From Myotis daubentonii (lineage: Eukaryota; Chordata; Mammalia; Chiroptera; Vespertilionidae): 64,000 nt of DNA. Of the stretch, positions 43,818 to 54,644 are shown in pieces. Each line of letters begins with the position of its first letter. Within the stretch, counting starts at the first letter, position 1. Both the position numbers and the translations under genes were made by a program. Under the pieces are notes generated by a model. The model made no database searches and was not told the origin of the DNA. It saw only the letters and a program-made list of their open reading frames with translations. The stretch is taken from positions 66,795,754 through 66,859,753 of the forward strand of contig NC_081847.1 of NCBI RefSeq assembly GCF_963259705.1, given 5' to 3'.

Positions 43818-44194
43818 TGCTGTGGACTGAATGTTTTCATTTCCCCCACCCCTCACTGACTAAATGTGTTGGAGCCCTACCCCCCAATGTGATGTTATTG
43901 GGAGGTGGAGTGTTTGGGAGGTGATTAGGTCCTGAAGGTAGAGTCCTCCTAAAGAGGATTAGTGGCCTTATAAGAAGAGACACAATAGAGATGATCTCTC
44001 TCCCTCTAACATGTGAGAACGTAGCAAGAAGGCAGCAGTCTACAAACCAGGAAGAGAGCCCTCCCCAGGAACCAATTGCCAAGAACCCTGATTTCAGACT
44101 TCCCAAATCCAGGACTATGAGAAAATAAATGTCTGTTGTTTAAACCCCCCAGTCTATGGTATCTTTGTTATAGCAAACTGGGTTGACTAAGACA
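43818..44194 (+). mobile_element. MLT1-type solo LTR (ERVL-MaLR)
   Basis: The block runs from tgctgtggactgaatg to ggttgactaagaca, with the gtgatgttattgggaggtgg, gtggccttataagaagag and gagaaaataaatgtctgttg landmarks of MLT1. The 5-bp duplication ccctc flanks it (43813-43817 and 44195-44199). No internal region is present, so it is a recombined solo LTR. Confidence 0.85.
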
Positions 44195-44199
44195 CCCTC

Positions 44200-46200
44200 C
44201 TATGCATGACAAATCACCACCTTATGAGTTTTGGCAGGAGGCAGAGCCCACTGACTACTTAGAAGCAGCATAGAACCCGGGGTTCTGCTTCCCAGTCTCA
44301 TTCAGAGCTGGCCAGGACACGTGACCCAGGCTCTGCCAGACCAAGATGCACATATGGGGGCTAGGGGCATGATTCCAAGTCCTGCAGCGGGATTCTGGGA
44401 GTGGTGTCCAGAGATTTAGCCCTGAAAACGATTCTGTAGATATTTTTATAATTCTGCGAGATACCCATTATTCTTTTAACAAGCTTTATTTCTCAGTAAA
44501 TGAGCTAAAGTTGGTTCCTGAGCTTTCCAACTACAAAGCCAGATTGCTAGACTATGAAAATAGTAACATGTTATGTAGTGATGAAATCTACAGTGTTTCA
44601 AGATAAAACAGTATCATTTAATCTCTATGAAAATCTAGACATTTTTCTTGAAATTTGTATTTTCTAAAGACCTAGGTATGAATTTGTCATATAACCTATA
44701 CTAAATCTGATACATACACTGGCTGACATTGATTGAAAGCAAAACTGTTCGAAAATTTAAAATTACAAACAAAATTTTCAAGAACAGCCCCATTTAGTTG
44801 GCATTCTCTCCTTCTCGCTGAAATCTCTCAGAAATAGCAAGAAAATCAAATTTAACCTTGATCAGAACTTGGACTTAGCTGAAATGCCAAATCAAAAAAG
44901 TAAAGTATTAAAAACTCGATAAAAGGAGAAAACAGAGAAAATGCCCTTGGTTGCAGGGGCAAGAAAGAGTTGACAAGGTGCACGTATCCAAGTGAGAAAC
45001 AAAATCCTTAACTGTGTAAGAGCAAAATCATTTTTGGTTAAAAAAAAAAAAATGTACTATCTTCTCTACTCAGTTTGGGTCTGAAAAATAGTGGGCTGAG
45101 CCCCACAATCAGTCCCAGACAGAGGGAAAACATACTTGCAACACACCACCCGGCCGTGTGGCCACATGGGAAAGAGAGACTGTTCTGTGACCAGACCCAC
45201 AGGGCTCGGCACTGACGGGTCGGAACCAGTCGACACTAAAAGATGCCCACACACCAATTACATCCAGCCCGGTGCAAACCTGGCCCTCCTCCATTGAACC
45301 TGAAAGAAACAGCTCGTCATGGAAAACTGCCTCATGCAGGGATGAGTCATCAAAAATAATTGGGCACCAGATGTTTAGGAAGATATTGCAATAAAGGAAA
45401 AATGAGAAATCTCACAGGATAAACATATGGCAGCTGAATACCATTTTACTAGAAATATTGCTCCTAAGCAGCAGCAGAATAAGACAATGAGTTTTTAACC
45501 AATGAATTAAATTTTACATTACAATCACAAATGACCGAGACTTACTGGTCACTGCCTGTATAAAACAAGAGTACAAAGTAGATATAAGAGCTCAACACAG
45601 ATGTAGACAGACAAAGAAGACGAACCATTAGCTGGCAGGGGCTAGAAAAGATCGGAAGCAGCACAAAAGACTTCAGAGGGAGTTCACCCATCACTTATCT
45701 GGACCTCTTCCACACAGATTCTCCAACGCCCACTAACACTGTGGCTCCAAGCTTGCCACAGACCTCGCATGTAATAGCTCACTCCCTGTAAGTTGTCTTG
45801 TGTATGTATACGCACTGTGGCTACCAAATTGACCTTATTTGACAGGATTTATCTTTTATTTGATTTCTTTTGTGCTAAGTAAAGGGAATGTTCTGCGGGG
45901 TTTCTCACCCTCATTATTTCTACATGACTTCTCACTATTTTTTCTTTTCTAGTGACTGTTTACATTGTTATGCTGCATCTTGGTACATGCTAGGTATGCA
46001 AGTCGGAAGATAAAATATTTTCCCTCAATCTCATGGTCCTCCTAAACTCGCTCATGAGTTGGAGCTTCCTTCTGGATGAGTGCCACAGATGTCTCCTGGT
46101 TTGCCTTGTTTTATCCAACTGACCCAACTTTCCACATGAGAATCAAAGCACATTCTTATCACCCTTTCTAGCTTCACTCTGTAGCAGGACAGTGAGAAAC
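44200..46200. other. Unique, AT-rich stretch, no gene recognised
   Basis: Low repeat density. The 44440-44720 part is AT-rich and may hold conserved non-coding sequence, but I cannot test this. The frame at 45066-45257 (minus) has no recognisable domain. Confidence 0.4.
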
Positions 46201-46206
46201 TAGGAA

Positions 46207-47060
46207 AATCCCTGGGCAGGTGAAATGGGGAAACTGAGACAAGAAAATTAAACAAAGGCAAACAGTTTGGGCAGCGTGCAACCAGCCTGTGAATCGCAAC
46301 ACCTTATCTTCCCTAACCAAGGACACTGAGAGCAAATGGCTTATACCCTCCTCCCTAACCAGGGAGTACACAGCTTACATCACCCTGGCCTGGGAAATAG
46401 AGAACAAAGACCCAACTAATGCCATCTGTGCCAGCTAAACCCAAGGACAAATAAAGTTGGGGAACAAGTAACAAAAACCCCATGAAAGCCAGACAGACCC
46501 AAGATAATAGTAAAATAGACCAAAGAATAATCCAAAACTCCCCTATCCACTCATTTTAATGCATCAGCATATTAAAAATGCGTCTGGAAGCTGATGACTA
46601 TTCTACTGAAACCCTCCCCTTAAGATTCTCCCCTACAGGAAAAAAATCCCTCAGGACAGAGACTCAATCTGGGCTCAACCTAGAGCATGCCCATGCCCTT
46701 CCTGTGCATGAACTTTTTATTTCTAAGGGTCCCTACAGGACTTGCATCCAGGGGAGGAAGCAGTGGGCAGCAGCACCTCCACCTGGGCTCACCCCCGATC
46801 CTGTCTCCAAGGCCCCCCTTTTCTCTGACTTGCCAGTGAGCTCAGCAGCCCCGCCTAGGCTCGCCTCCATCACTGTGACCTTCACTTCCCAGGAGCTAAG
46901 CAGCCCTGCCCTGGCTCACTTCTTCCCTGTAACATTTCTAGAAACAAAGCAGAGCCCCGCCTAGGCTCTCCCCTGCTGTTTCTTCTACCCTGGTTTCTTC
47001 CTTTCTCTCACTATCGCTACCTTCAATGAACACACTCTCAAACCCATCTGGACTCCTGTT
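46207..47060 (+). mobile_element. LTR-like GC-rich block with internal tandem repeats
   Basis: The block begins near ggggaaactgagacaag, has an aaataaagttgg site at about 46450, and a GC-rich part with repeated cagcagccccgcctaggctc units. It suggests an endogenous retroviral LTR of unknown family. No exact ends, target duplication or viral coding sequence were found. Confidence 0.35.
46768..46990 (+). repeat. Imperfect tandem repeat, about 50-75 bp period
   Basis: The word agcagccc-(c/t)gcc-(t/c)aggctc recurs at 46768, 46843, 46898 and 46947, with spacings of about 75, 55 and 49 bases. Each unit holds a pyrimidine-rich remainder. Confidence 0.55.
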
Positions 47061-47621
47061 ACAAAATCCTTACTACATGGAGTCAAGAGCCCACACAGCA
47101 CAGACAGGCCTGAGGCTGACCTGCTCTGGGCCCACCCCTGTCCGGTAACAACTCTGCGGGGTGGTTCTTCATCAAAAATGCATTGCTTAGGGTCCCCAAG
47201 AAATACGTACACACCCATGTCCACGGCAGAGGTATTCACAATAGCGCAAAGACATCAATTCAGGTGTCCATTGACAGGTGAATGGACAAATGAAATGTGG
47301 TCTTTACGGACAACGGGATGTTATTCAGCCTTTAAAAGAAAGAAAATTCTGACTCATGCTACAACACAGATGAACTATTGAGGACATTATGCTAAGTGAA
47401 ATAAGCCAGACACAAATATGTCTGATTCCACTTATAAGAGGTCCCTAGAGTACACTCAGAGACAGAAGGTAAAATGATGGTTGTCGTGGCCTGGGGTAGG
47501 GGAAATGGGGAGTTCGTGTTTAATGTTTATGGAATTTCAGTTTGGGAAGATGACCAGAGTTCTGCAGATGTGAACGTACTTAATGCCACTGAACTGTACA
47601 CTTAAAAATGGTGAAGAGGAG

Positions 47622-47776
47622 ACCTGGCCGGGTGGTTCAGTTGGTTGGAACATTGTCCCATACATCAAAAGATTGTGGATTTGATTCCTGGTCAGGGCAC
47701 ATATCTTGGTTTCATGTTTGATCCCTGGTTGGGTTGAGTGCAGGAGGCAACCAATCAGTGTTTCCTTCTCACATCA

Positions 47777-47828
<52 letters not shown>

Positions 47829-47842
47829 TCCTCTCTCTCTAA
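47622..47842 (+). mobile_element. Ves-type SINE, older subfamily
   Basis: The head is gacctggccgggtggttcag with a diverged B-box (ggatttgattcc), then the Ves core and a (CT)n run at 47781-47824. No clean target duplication was found, so it is older than the copies at 36275 and 57429. Confidence 0.85.
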
Positions 47843-47914
47843 AATTCATAAACATATCCTCTTTAACACTTAGGTGAGTATTTTTTTAAAATGTTTACGA
47901 TGGAGGGGGAGAAC

Positions 47915-47926
47915 CAAGATGGCGGC
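47915..47926 (+). promoter_or_regulatory. YY1-like site at the 5' end of HAL1-type copy 2
   Basis: The motif caagatggcggc begins at +13 of the element, the place where L1 5'UTRs carry the YY1 site that positions transcription initiation. It is shared with copy 1 (7700-7711). Confidence 0.65.
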
Positions 47927-48609
47927 ATAGGTTAACGCCGGAGTTTGCTGCTTTGAACAACTACTTCAAAAGTGAAACCAAAAAACGGAAGGGACATCAC
48001 CCAGAACCACAGGAACGCTGGCTGAGTGGAAGTCCTACAACTAGGAGGAAAGAGAAACGCATACGGACACTCAGAGGAGGCGCAGTGCTGAAGTCAAATT
48101 CTGAGGTGCGGAGTGCGCGGAGCGGGCTGGCGGCGGAGGGCGCGGTTGGTGTTTTCAATCGGGAGGGAGTCGCAGACTCTGAGCTCCAGATCCGGGCGAG
48201 TCTTTAGGGACCCAGACTCAAACGGGAGAAGCGGGACTGTCTGGCTTCGGTCAGAGCGAGTGCAGCTTTCTCTCCGAGCTTTGCAGCGGGTGCTGGGACT
48301 CAGAGAGGCAGAGCCCCTGGGGACAGGACTGAGAGCCGCCATAACTGCTCTCTCCGGCCCACCCTGCTGATCCTGTGCGACCCGCCCCGCCCAAGCCCTG
48401 CACAGAGGCATTTGCCAGATAGCCTCAGGCAAAGGCTAGATTAGCACCTCCCTAGAGGACAGAAGTTCTCTCACTGCTGACACAGCTGATTCTCATAGCC
48501 ACTTGGCCTGGAGGTCAAACCCTCCCTGGAATTAGCTACAACAATCAAGATTTAACTATAAGACTGCGAACAAAGACCACTAGGGGGTGCACCAAGGAAG
48601 CATAACAAA

Positions 48610-49458
48610 ATGCGGAGACAAAGAAACAGGAGAAAATTGTCAATGGAAGATATAGAGTTCAGAACCACACTTTTAAGGTCTCTCAAGAACTGTTTAGAAG
48701 CTGCCGATAAACTTAATGAGATCTACACGAAAACTAATAAGACCCTCGATCTTATATTGGGGAACCAACTAGAAATTAAACATACACGGACTGAAATAAC
48801 GAATATTATACAGACGCCCGACAGCAGACCAGAGGAGCGCAAGAATCAAGTCAATGTTTTGAAATGCGAGGAAGCAAAAAACATCCAACCAGAAAAGCAA
48901 AATGAAAAAAGAATCCAAAAATGCGAGGATAGTGTAAGGAGCCTCTGGGACAGCTTCAAGCGTACCAACATCAGAATTATAGGGGTGCCAGAAGATGAGA
49001 GAGAGCAAGATATTGAAAACCTATTTGAAGAAATAATGACAGAAAACTTCCCCCACCTGGTGAAAGAAATGGACTTACAGGTCCAAGAAGCGCGGAGAAC
49101 CCCAAACAAAAGGAATCCAAAGAGGACCACACCAAGACACATCATAATTAAAATGCCAAGAGCAAAAGATAAAGAGAGAATCTTAAAAACAGCAAGAGAA
49201 AGAAACTCAGTTACCTACAAAGGAATACCCATACGACTGTCAGCTGATTTCTCAACAGAAACTTTGCAGGCCAGAAGGGAGTGGCAAGAAATATTCAAAG
49301 TGATGAATACCAAGAACCTACGACCAAGATTACTTTATCCAGCAAAGCTAGCATTCAGAATCGAAGGTCAGATAAAGAGCTTCACAGATAAGGAAAAGCT
49401 AAAGGAGTTCATCACCACCAAACCAGGATTATATGAAATGCTGAAAGGTATCCTTTAA
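48610..49458 (+). CDS. ORF1: L1-type ORF1 protein (RNA-binding chaperone) of a HAL1-type element
   Basis: The 282-residue frame is complete from ATG to TAA. L1 ORF1 proteins form coiled-coil trimers that coat the element RNA in a cytoplasmic particle and act as nucleic acid chaperones. Here residues about 15-115 form a short coiled coil (LLRSLKNCLE onward). Residues about 118-210 fit the RRM ([18 protein letters not shown]), and residues about 211-280 fit the C-terminal domain (ARREW at 221-225, YPAKLAF at 243-249). The human protein is longer (338 residues), mostly in the N-terminal half. The chosen start aligns with the ATG of the decayed copy at 8820. No ORF2 follows. Whether it is translated is not shown by the sequence; it is a mobile-element gene, not a host gene. 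Confidence 0.9.
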   Translation: MRRQRNRRKLSMEDIEFRTTLLRSLKNCLEAADKLNEIYTKTNKTLDLILGNQLEIKHTRTEITNIIQTPDSRPEERKNQVNVLKCEEAKNIQPEKQNEKRIQKCEDSVRSLWDSFKRTNIRIIGVPEDEREQDIENLFEEIMTENFPHLVKEMDLQVQEARRTPNKRNPKRTTPRHIIIKMPRAKDKERILKTARERNSVTYKGIPIRLSADFSTETLQARREWQEIFKVMNTKNLRPRLLYPAKLAFRIEGQIKSFTDKEKLKEFITTKPGLYEMLKGIL

Positions 49459-49884
49459 GAAGAGGAAGAGGAAGAAAAAGGTAAAGATACAAATTATGAA
49501 CAACAAATATGCATCTATCAACAAGTGAATCTAAGAATCAAGTGAATAAATAATCTGATGAACAGAATGAACTGTTGATTATAATAGAATCAGGGACATA
49601 GAAAGGGAATGGACTGACTATTCTTGGGGGGGAAAGGGGTGTGGGAGATGTGGGAAGAGACTGGACAAAAATCGTGCACCTATGGATGAGGACAGTGGGT
49701 GGGGAGTGAGGGCGGAGGGTGGGGCGGGAACTGGGAGGAGGGGAGTTATGGGGGGTAAAAAAGAGAAACAAATGTAATAATCTGAACAATAAAGATTTAA
49801 TAAAAAAAATAAAAAATAAAAAAAAATAAAATGTTTACGATGATAAATTTTTTATTATGTGCATTTTATCGCAAATCAAAAAAA

Positions 49885-50380
49885 TCATTTAAACTTTTTA
49901 AATGCCCTACATGAAAGCTGATTTTTCTCATGAAAGCAAGGTTCCCAAATCTGGACAGTTACCTTGAAAAAACATTTTTTTGACCCTTCATGATTTTATC
50001 CACTTGTGCCAACTGGGTCTGGGTTGGAAACAGATGGCCTGGGATGGGGTGGCCAGATAGCGGTGAATCCCGCAGCCGGGTGACAAGGTGCGAGAGGACC
50101 GTCCCTCAGCCAAACGGTTTAGTGGTGGTGTAGGGAGGTCGCCTGGCTCCAGAGCCCCCACGTCTCCCGCACTTCGCTGCCCCTCTCCTGATGTACATTC
50201 AAACCTGCTCTCATGTGCACAGAATCTTCTGGAAGTTCTCTCCAGGGACTGGGGGCAGAGTTTTCGTGAGTCTTGACATCTCCTCCTCAAGTTCAGAGAG
50301 TGCTGAACTCTTGGGCTCACATTAGGAAAAAGGCCCTGACTGCTCTTCCCTGCTACCCCTCCACACTCTTACACACTTCC
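49885..50380. other. Unique-looking stretch, no gene recognised
   Basis: Contains some CpGs near 50060-50180. No gene or repeat was supported. Confidence 0.4.
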
Positions 50381-50384
50381 GTTT

Positions 50385-51000
50385 TATAATCTGTTACTTT
50401 TCTACTTGACACATGACTGTGTACAGCATTTTCTACCATTAAACGTTCTTCTGCAACATTTCTTAATGGTTGTGGAACATTCCATTGTATGAATGCAAAA
50501 TACATGTTTGAACCACTTTTCCCCCCCCAGATTGTGGTTCTTTCTAACTTTTTGCTATTATAATTGCCCCTGCAGGGAGACAATTGTAGCGAAATCTTTA
50601 CTCACTTAATTATTACCTTGGAATAAATTACTAGGTCTGGAATTGTTGGTTCGAGAAGTGTGCACGTTTTAAAGGCTTTTGAAACATTTTGCCAAATTGC
50701 CCTCCCAGAAATGTTCTACAAATGTGCACTCAGACCAGCAGGCTTTGCAAGTCCCCATGTCCCTGCACACCCCCCAACACGGGGGCTTATCTTTTTGTTT
50801 TCCACATCTCTTGCCAATTATGCTGGTTTGAAAAAAAAAAAAAAAAGGCATCTTGTTTTCATTTGCATTTCTATGATCTCTGGTAATGTGGAGCACTTGT
50901 CATATATTTATTAGCCACTTGTGGTTTCCTCTTTTGTCCGCGTCCTTTGTCCGTTTTCCCATTGAGGCGCCCATCTTCTCCTTAATGATTTATAAAAGCT
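50385..51000 (-). mobile_element. Old L1M fragment, reverse
   Basis: The sequence tggaacattccattgtatga, ttgccaaattgccctccc and ttcatttgcatttctatgat are the complement of L1 distal ORF2 and adjacent sequence, in order. A poly-A run lies at 50830-50847. Confidence 0.75.
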
Positions 51001-51004
51001 CTGA

Positions 51005-51375
51005 ATGTACCTGCTTTCCTGAAGCGAGGCCCAGCTGCGCTGGCTCCCTCTCTGGTTGCTATGCAGATGTGCCAGTGGCGGGGGCCAGTCTCCATGGCCA
51101 CAGATGCCCAGGTCTTCGAGAGGAGAGAGTGGGGAGCGTTACCATGGTGATACCCAAGCTGGGCCTGGCTCCCCTCCCACTCACTGAGTGGCTTTCCTGG
51201 CCACAGTGCTAAGGGCCTGGGCACATGCTTTGCAGGCTGCAGAAGGACACGGAGGGTTGCCCACGTCCTGAGACAGCCCAGGAGAAATTTGCTGTCTGCA
51301 CAGTCCTGCTTGGGTTGGGCCTGGCAAGGCCACCCACATTCAAGGAATCAAAAGTTTAGGCTATTTTAGCCCTAA
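51005..51375. other. Unique-looking stretch, no gene recognised
   Basis: GC-richer than its flanks, with no domain-bearing frame. Confidence 0.4.
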
Positions 51376-51379
51376 ATAC

Positions 51380-51620
51380 GGAGATGCGTGATAAGATTAA
51401 AAGAAGCTGTTCACGGCAAACTTGAAAATCGTGTCCCATGGCCAGAGGATCTGGAATGCATTAAATAATCATTTTATTTTAAATATTGGAATTGTCTTGT
51501 TATTAGCATAATCGGGGTGCATTATTTGCGTGAATTGTGTTTAAAGCACTAATTTGTTAAAGCCGTCATTTAAAATAGAGACTAACTTTTTAAGCCATTG
51601 AGGCATTTCACCCCTTTTTA
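51380..51620. promoter_or_regulatory. AT-rich unique block (conserved element candidate)
   Basis: The block is repeat-free, with ttattagcataatc, gcattatttgcg, gcactaatttg and aataagcg, so several homeodomain- and POU-like words lie in about 240 bases. Inference only. Confidence 0.3.
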
Positions 51621-51699
51621 ATAAGCGAAACTCTTCAAAACAAAACAAAACTGGAAGTGCCGAGGCCTCTCTCGACCTCGCCGAGGACTGTGCTCCCAT

Positions 51700-52112
51700 T
51701 TTATGAGCTGGATTTTTGTCTTCCCAAAATTCACATGTTGAAGTCTTAACCTAGGAACATTTTCCTATGGACTTTTCCTAGGACGTGGGGTGGCTGCACC
51801 TAATACCTAAGACTGTATTTGAAGACAGGGCCTTAAAGGTGAAATGAGGTTGTGAGGTTGGTTCCGCCTCCAATATGACTGGTGTCCTTATAAAAAGAGG
51901 AAATGTAGACACAGACCCACATGAGGAAAGACCGTGTGAACACACAGGGCTTAGAAGACAGCATCTCTAAGCCAAGGAGAAAAACCTCAGAAGAAACTAA
52001 CTCTACCAACACCTTGATCTTGGACTTCCAGCCTCCAGACTATGAGGAAATAAGTTGCTGCTTAGGCCACCCAGCCTGTGTTTGTTTGTTATGGCAGCCC
52101 TAGCAAACCAAT
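51700..52112 (+). mobile_element. MLT1/MaLR-like LTR relic
   Basis: Landmarks are aattcacatgttgaagtctt, gactgtatttgaagacaggg, atatgactggtgtccttata, caccttgatcttggacttcc and tggcagccctagcaaacc. The 5' end has decayed and a short unrelated stretch lies near 51755-51800. It is a solo LTR. Confidence 0.75.
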
Positions 52113-52164
52113 ACACCTGTATCATCTCACTTCATTTAATTTGCACCATAGGAAGCTGGTGTAA

Positions 52165-52204
52165 TTTTGTTTGTTTGTTTATTGCTGTCAGGGAGGGGCG
52201 GGGG

Positions 52205-52266
<62 letters not shown>

Positions 52267-52415
52267 TCAATGTGAGAAACAATCAGTTGCCTCCTGCACC
52301 CACCCCAACCGGGGATCGAACCTGCAACCTAGGTATGTACCCTGCCCAGGAATTGAGCCCACCACCTTTTGGTGTAAAGGACAATGCTCCAACCGACTGA
52401 GCTACAGCGGCCAGA
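52165..52415 (-). mobile_element. Ves-type SINE with (GA)n, reverse
   Basis: It runs from the (GA)n run (52207-52261) through the core ttgcctcctgcacccac to the reversed head ctgagctacagcggccag. The long GA frames are artefacts. Confidence 0.85.
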
Positions 52416-52419
52416 GCAG

Positions 52420-52770
52420 GCAGCTGGCGTTTTATCAAACTCACTGTCAGACATTGGAGTGGCAGGAAGTCAGGGGAAGGGGGTGTAGAGGTAGGGACCA
52501 GAGTCAGGATTTGAACCTTGGTCAGCTCCTCTGTAGCAGTATATTCTCCCCAATGCACACTCTAAGAATGACTCCAGGGCTTTTCCTAGGAGGTGGGAAG
52601 GCTGCACCACCCCCTTGTTTGTAATTGGAAATACTGAGTGAGAGGTCGGCACCCTCCCTAAGGTCAACACTGCTCCACCTCTTTTGGCAACTGAAGCAAG
52701 GACTCTCCTTTCTCACACGCCCCAGCTCTGGGAAATCCTTTGCAGGCTGAAGTTCTTTCTGCCCTGGATT
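52420..52770. other. Unique-looking stretch, no gene recognised
   Basis: Short sequence between two Ves copies. No frame or repeat was recognised. Confidence 0.4.
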
Positions 52771-52784
52771 AGGGTTATTTATAT

Positions 52785-52994
52785 ATTTTTAAATATGTTC
52801 CTATGGATTTTAGAGAGAGAGGAAGGAAAAAAGAGCGATAGAAGAACTGATGAGGTAAACATTGATCACTGTCCCCTACACACCCCCTGCTGGGGATCGG
52901 GCCACAACCCAGGCATGTGCCCTGACCAGGAGTCAAACCGGCGACTCTCGGTTCATGGATTGATGCTCAACCACTGAGCAACACTGGCTGGACA
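52785..52994 (-). mobile_element. Ves-type SINE, reverse
   Basis: A reverse copy with an intact core (ccccctgctggggatcgg) and the head ccactgagcaacactgg. The duplication gggttatttatat flanks it (52772-52784 and 52995-53007). Confidence 0.85.
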
Positions 52995-53009
52995 GGGTTA
53001 TTTATATTT

Positions 53010-53120
53010 TTAAATGTATTCATTCCATTACCCAACTCATATTTTTTGAGCACCTACTATGTGTTAGGGAGTCAGGGATGAGTGAGAGGGACAAACTCCT
53101 GTCCTCATGGCCCTCATGTT
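53010..53120 (-). mobile_element. L2 3' end, reverse
   Basis: The sequence ttttgagcacctactatgtg followed by ctcctgtcctcatggccctc and atgttctaggggagacag is the complement of the L2 3' end. Confidence 0.65.
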
Positions 53121-53600
53121 CTAGGGGAGACAGACTATACCCAAGTAATAAAAAGGAACAAACTATTGATACATCCAACAACTTGGGTAGATTTCAAGGG
53201 CATTATCCTGGGTGGGGGGAAAAAAGCCATACTCAAAATGTTACATACTGTTTGATTCCATTTACATAAAATTCTTGAAATGACAAAACTATAAGACAGA
53301 GAGCAGGTTATTGATTGCCAAGGGTTAGAAATGGTGGAGGGAGAGGTGGTTATGACTGTTAAGGGCCCACACAAGGAGGATTTTTATCATGAGGGACAGT
53401 TTTGCATATTGACCACAGTGATGGCTACACAGATCTGACACCTAGCAATGTCAATCTCTGCTTTTAATATTATAATGTAGTCACATAAGATGTTGCCGTT
53501 GGTGAAACTGGGTGAAGGGTGCACAGGAACTCTTTATATTATTGCTCAACTTTCTCTAAATCCTCATTTATTTCAAATAAAAAGTTAAGGAACAAAGGTT
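53120..53600 (+). mobile_element. Old L1M 3' end
   Basis: The sequence atactgtttgattccattta, then tattgattgccaagggttag and atttcaaataaaaagttaag is L1M 3' sequence in sense, ending in an A-rich tail. Confidence 0.75.
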
Positions 53601-53604
53601 AGGA

Positions 53605-54290
53605 TGCAAAATTAAGTTCTTTACTTTGATGGCATTCATATGTATTCATAAGGATAATAATTAGCAGGGCCCAAAGATGATTTAGATTTCTTAAAAAGTT
53701 AACAGTGAACGTGTTTTTGTTATTTATTCTTTTGTCAATCTGTCTAATAAGTCACTATTAGGTTGGGGGAAATTGTTCCACTTGATAGAAATGTGTATGA
53801 AAGCATTGTGTATTTGTTTGTTCAGTCCATACATATGTATTGAGTGCAAAAAAAAAAAAAAAAAAAAAAGCATTGAGCATCTTTAGCAATTTTCAGCAGT
53901 TTCCCAACCTGGGATGCAAGACTCAGAGGAGCAAGATACGGAGGCTTCTGTGTGCAGGTTCCCATCTCCAGAGCCAGCGGTTTGGCAGGAAGTCTTCAAG
54001 TCCAGACTGATTCCATGAAGCAGCTTGAGGCCTCTGGCTGCCACTTCCTCCGCTGGGGCTTTGGCTAGGCTGTGGCCCTCGCCAGCAGATGCTCCAGCAA
54101 CGGCTGTGGGAGGGAGGCCCCTGGACTCCTTTCTTAAGGGCCGGGCCACTGCATTCTCCTGCCACAATCCTTTCTACTAAAGCATCCCCTGGCCCCTTCT
54201 ATGTGCCCGGGCAGGGACACAGCAGCAAACAGATGGACAGTCTCTCTGGAACCGCGAATACAATGCGCAGCCGCTCTCATTAACGCGGGG
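53605..54290. other. Unique stretch with a 22-A run
   Basis: The poly-A run lies at 53848-53869. It may be the tail of an unrecognised retroelement. No gene was supported. Confidence 0.4.
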
Positions 54291-54640
54291 TCCTCAGTGT
54301 GAAGTGGAGATAACAGTAGCTGCCACATCACATGGTTGTCCTGAGGGTCACTGAGTTTTTGTGGGTTTTTTCATATATTTTTATTGATTTCAGAGAGGAA
54401 GGGAGAGGGAGAGAGAGATAGAAACATCAATGATGAGAATCATTGATCGGCTGCCTCCTGCATGCCCCCTATTGGGGATCAAGCCTGCAACCCGGGCATG
54501 TGACCTTGACCAAATCAAACCCGGCACCCTTCAATCTGCAGGCCGACTCTCTATCCACTGAGCAAAACCAGCTAGAGCACGAGGGTAACTGAATTTAAAT
54601 ATTCCAAGGGCTTAGAAGCCAGTAAGTACTAAATAAAACC
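54290..54640 (+). mobile_element. MIR SINE interrupted by a Ves SINE
   Basis: MIR pieces are gtggagataacagtagctgc at the left and aaatattccaagggcttaga followed by agccagtaagtactaaat at the right. The Ves copy lies at 54359-54580. Confidence 0.65.
54359..54580 (-). mobile_element. Ves-type SINE, reverse
   Basis: Reverse copy with tail at 54359-54390 and head ccactgagcaaaaccagc. The duplication gagggtcactgagttt (54343-54358) and gagggtaactgaattt (54581-54596) differs at two of 16 positions. Confidence 0.9.
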
Positions 54641-54644
54641 GCCT

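Larger units (their letters stand above)
47903..49826 (+). mobile_element. Full-length HAL1-type element with intact ORF1, copy 2
   Basis: The 1.9-kb element is flanked by the exact 16-bp duplication taaaatgtttacgatg (47887-47902 and 49827-49842). It has an L1-like 5'UTR with a YY1-like site at +13, an open ORF1 (48610-49458), then a purine-rich stretch and a 3'UTR with a G-rich block at 49625-49760, ending in an A-rich tail. The junction from ORF1 to 3'UTR is the same as in copy 1 at 7691-10096, so lack of ORF2 is a family trait, not a private deletion. Clean duplication and an open frame suggest recent activity. Confidence 0.9.
47175..49880 (+). mobile_element. Old L1 3' end hosting a Ves SINE and a HAL1-type element
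   Basis: The host segment at 47175-47620 has the end of ORF2 (aatgaaatgtggtctttacg, then ttatgctaagtgaaataagc) and the 3'UTR (actgaactgtacacttaaaa). It resumes after the insertions as attttttattatgtgcattt at 49847-49880. ORF2 is not intact. Confidence 0.75.

Noticed and set aside
51771..52609. Similar words cttttcctagga..tggctgcacc at 51773 and 52579
   Set aside because: About 30 bases with several mismatches. Too short and diverged to support a duplication.
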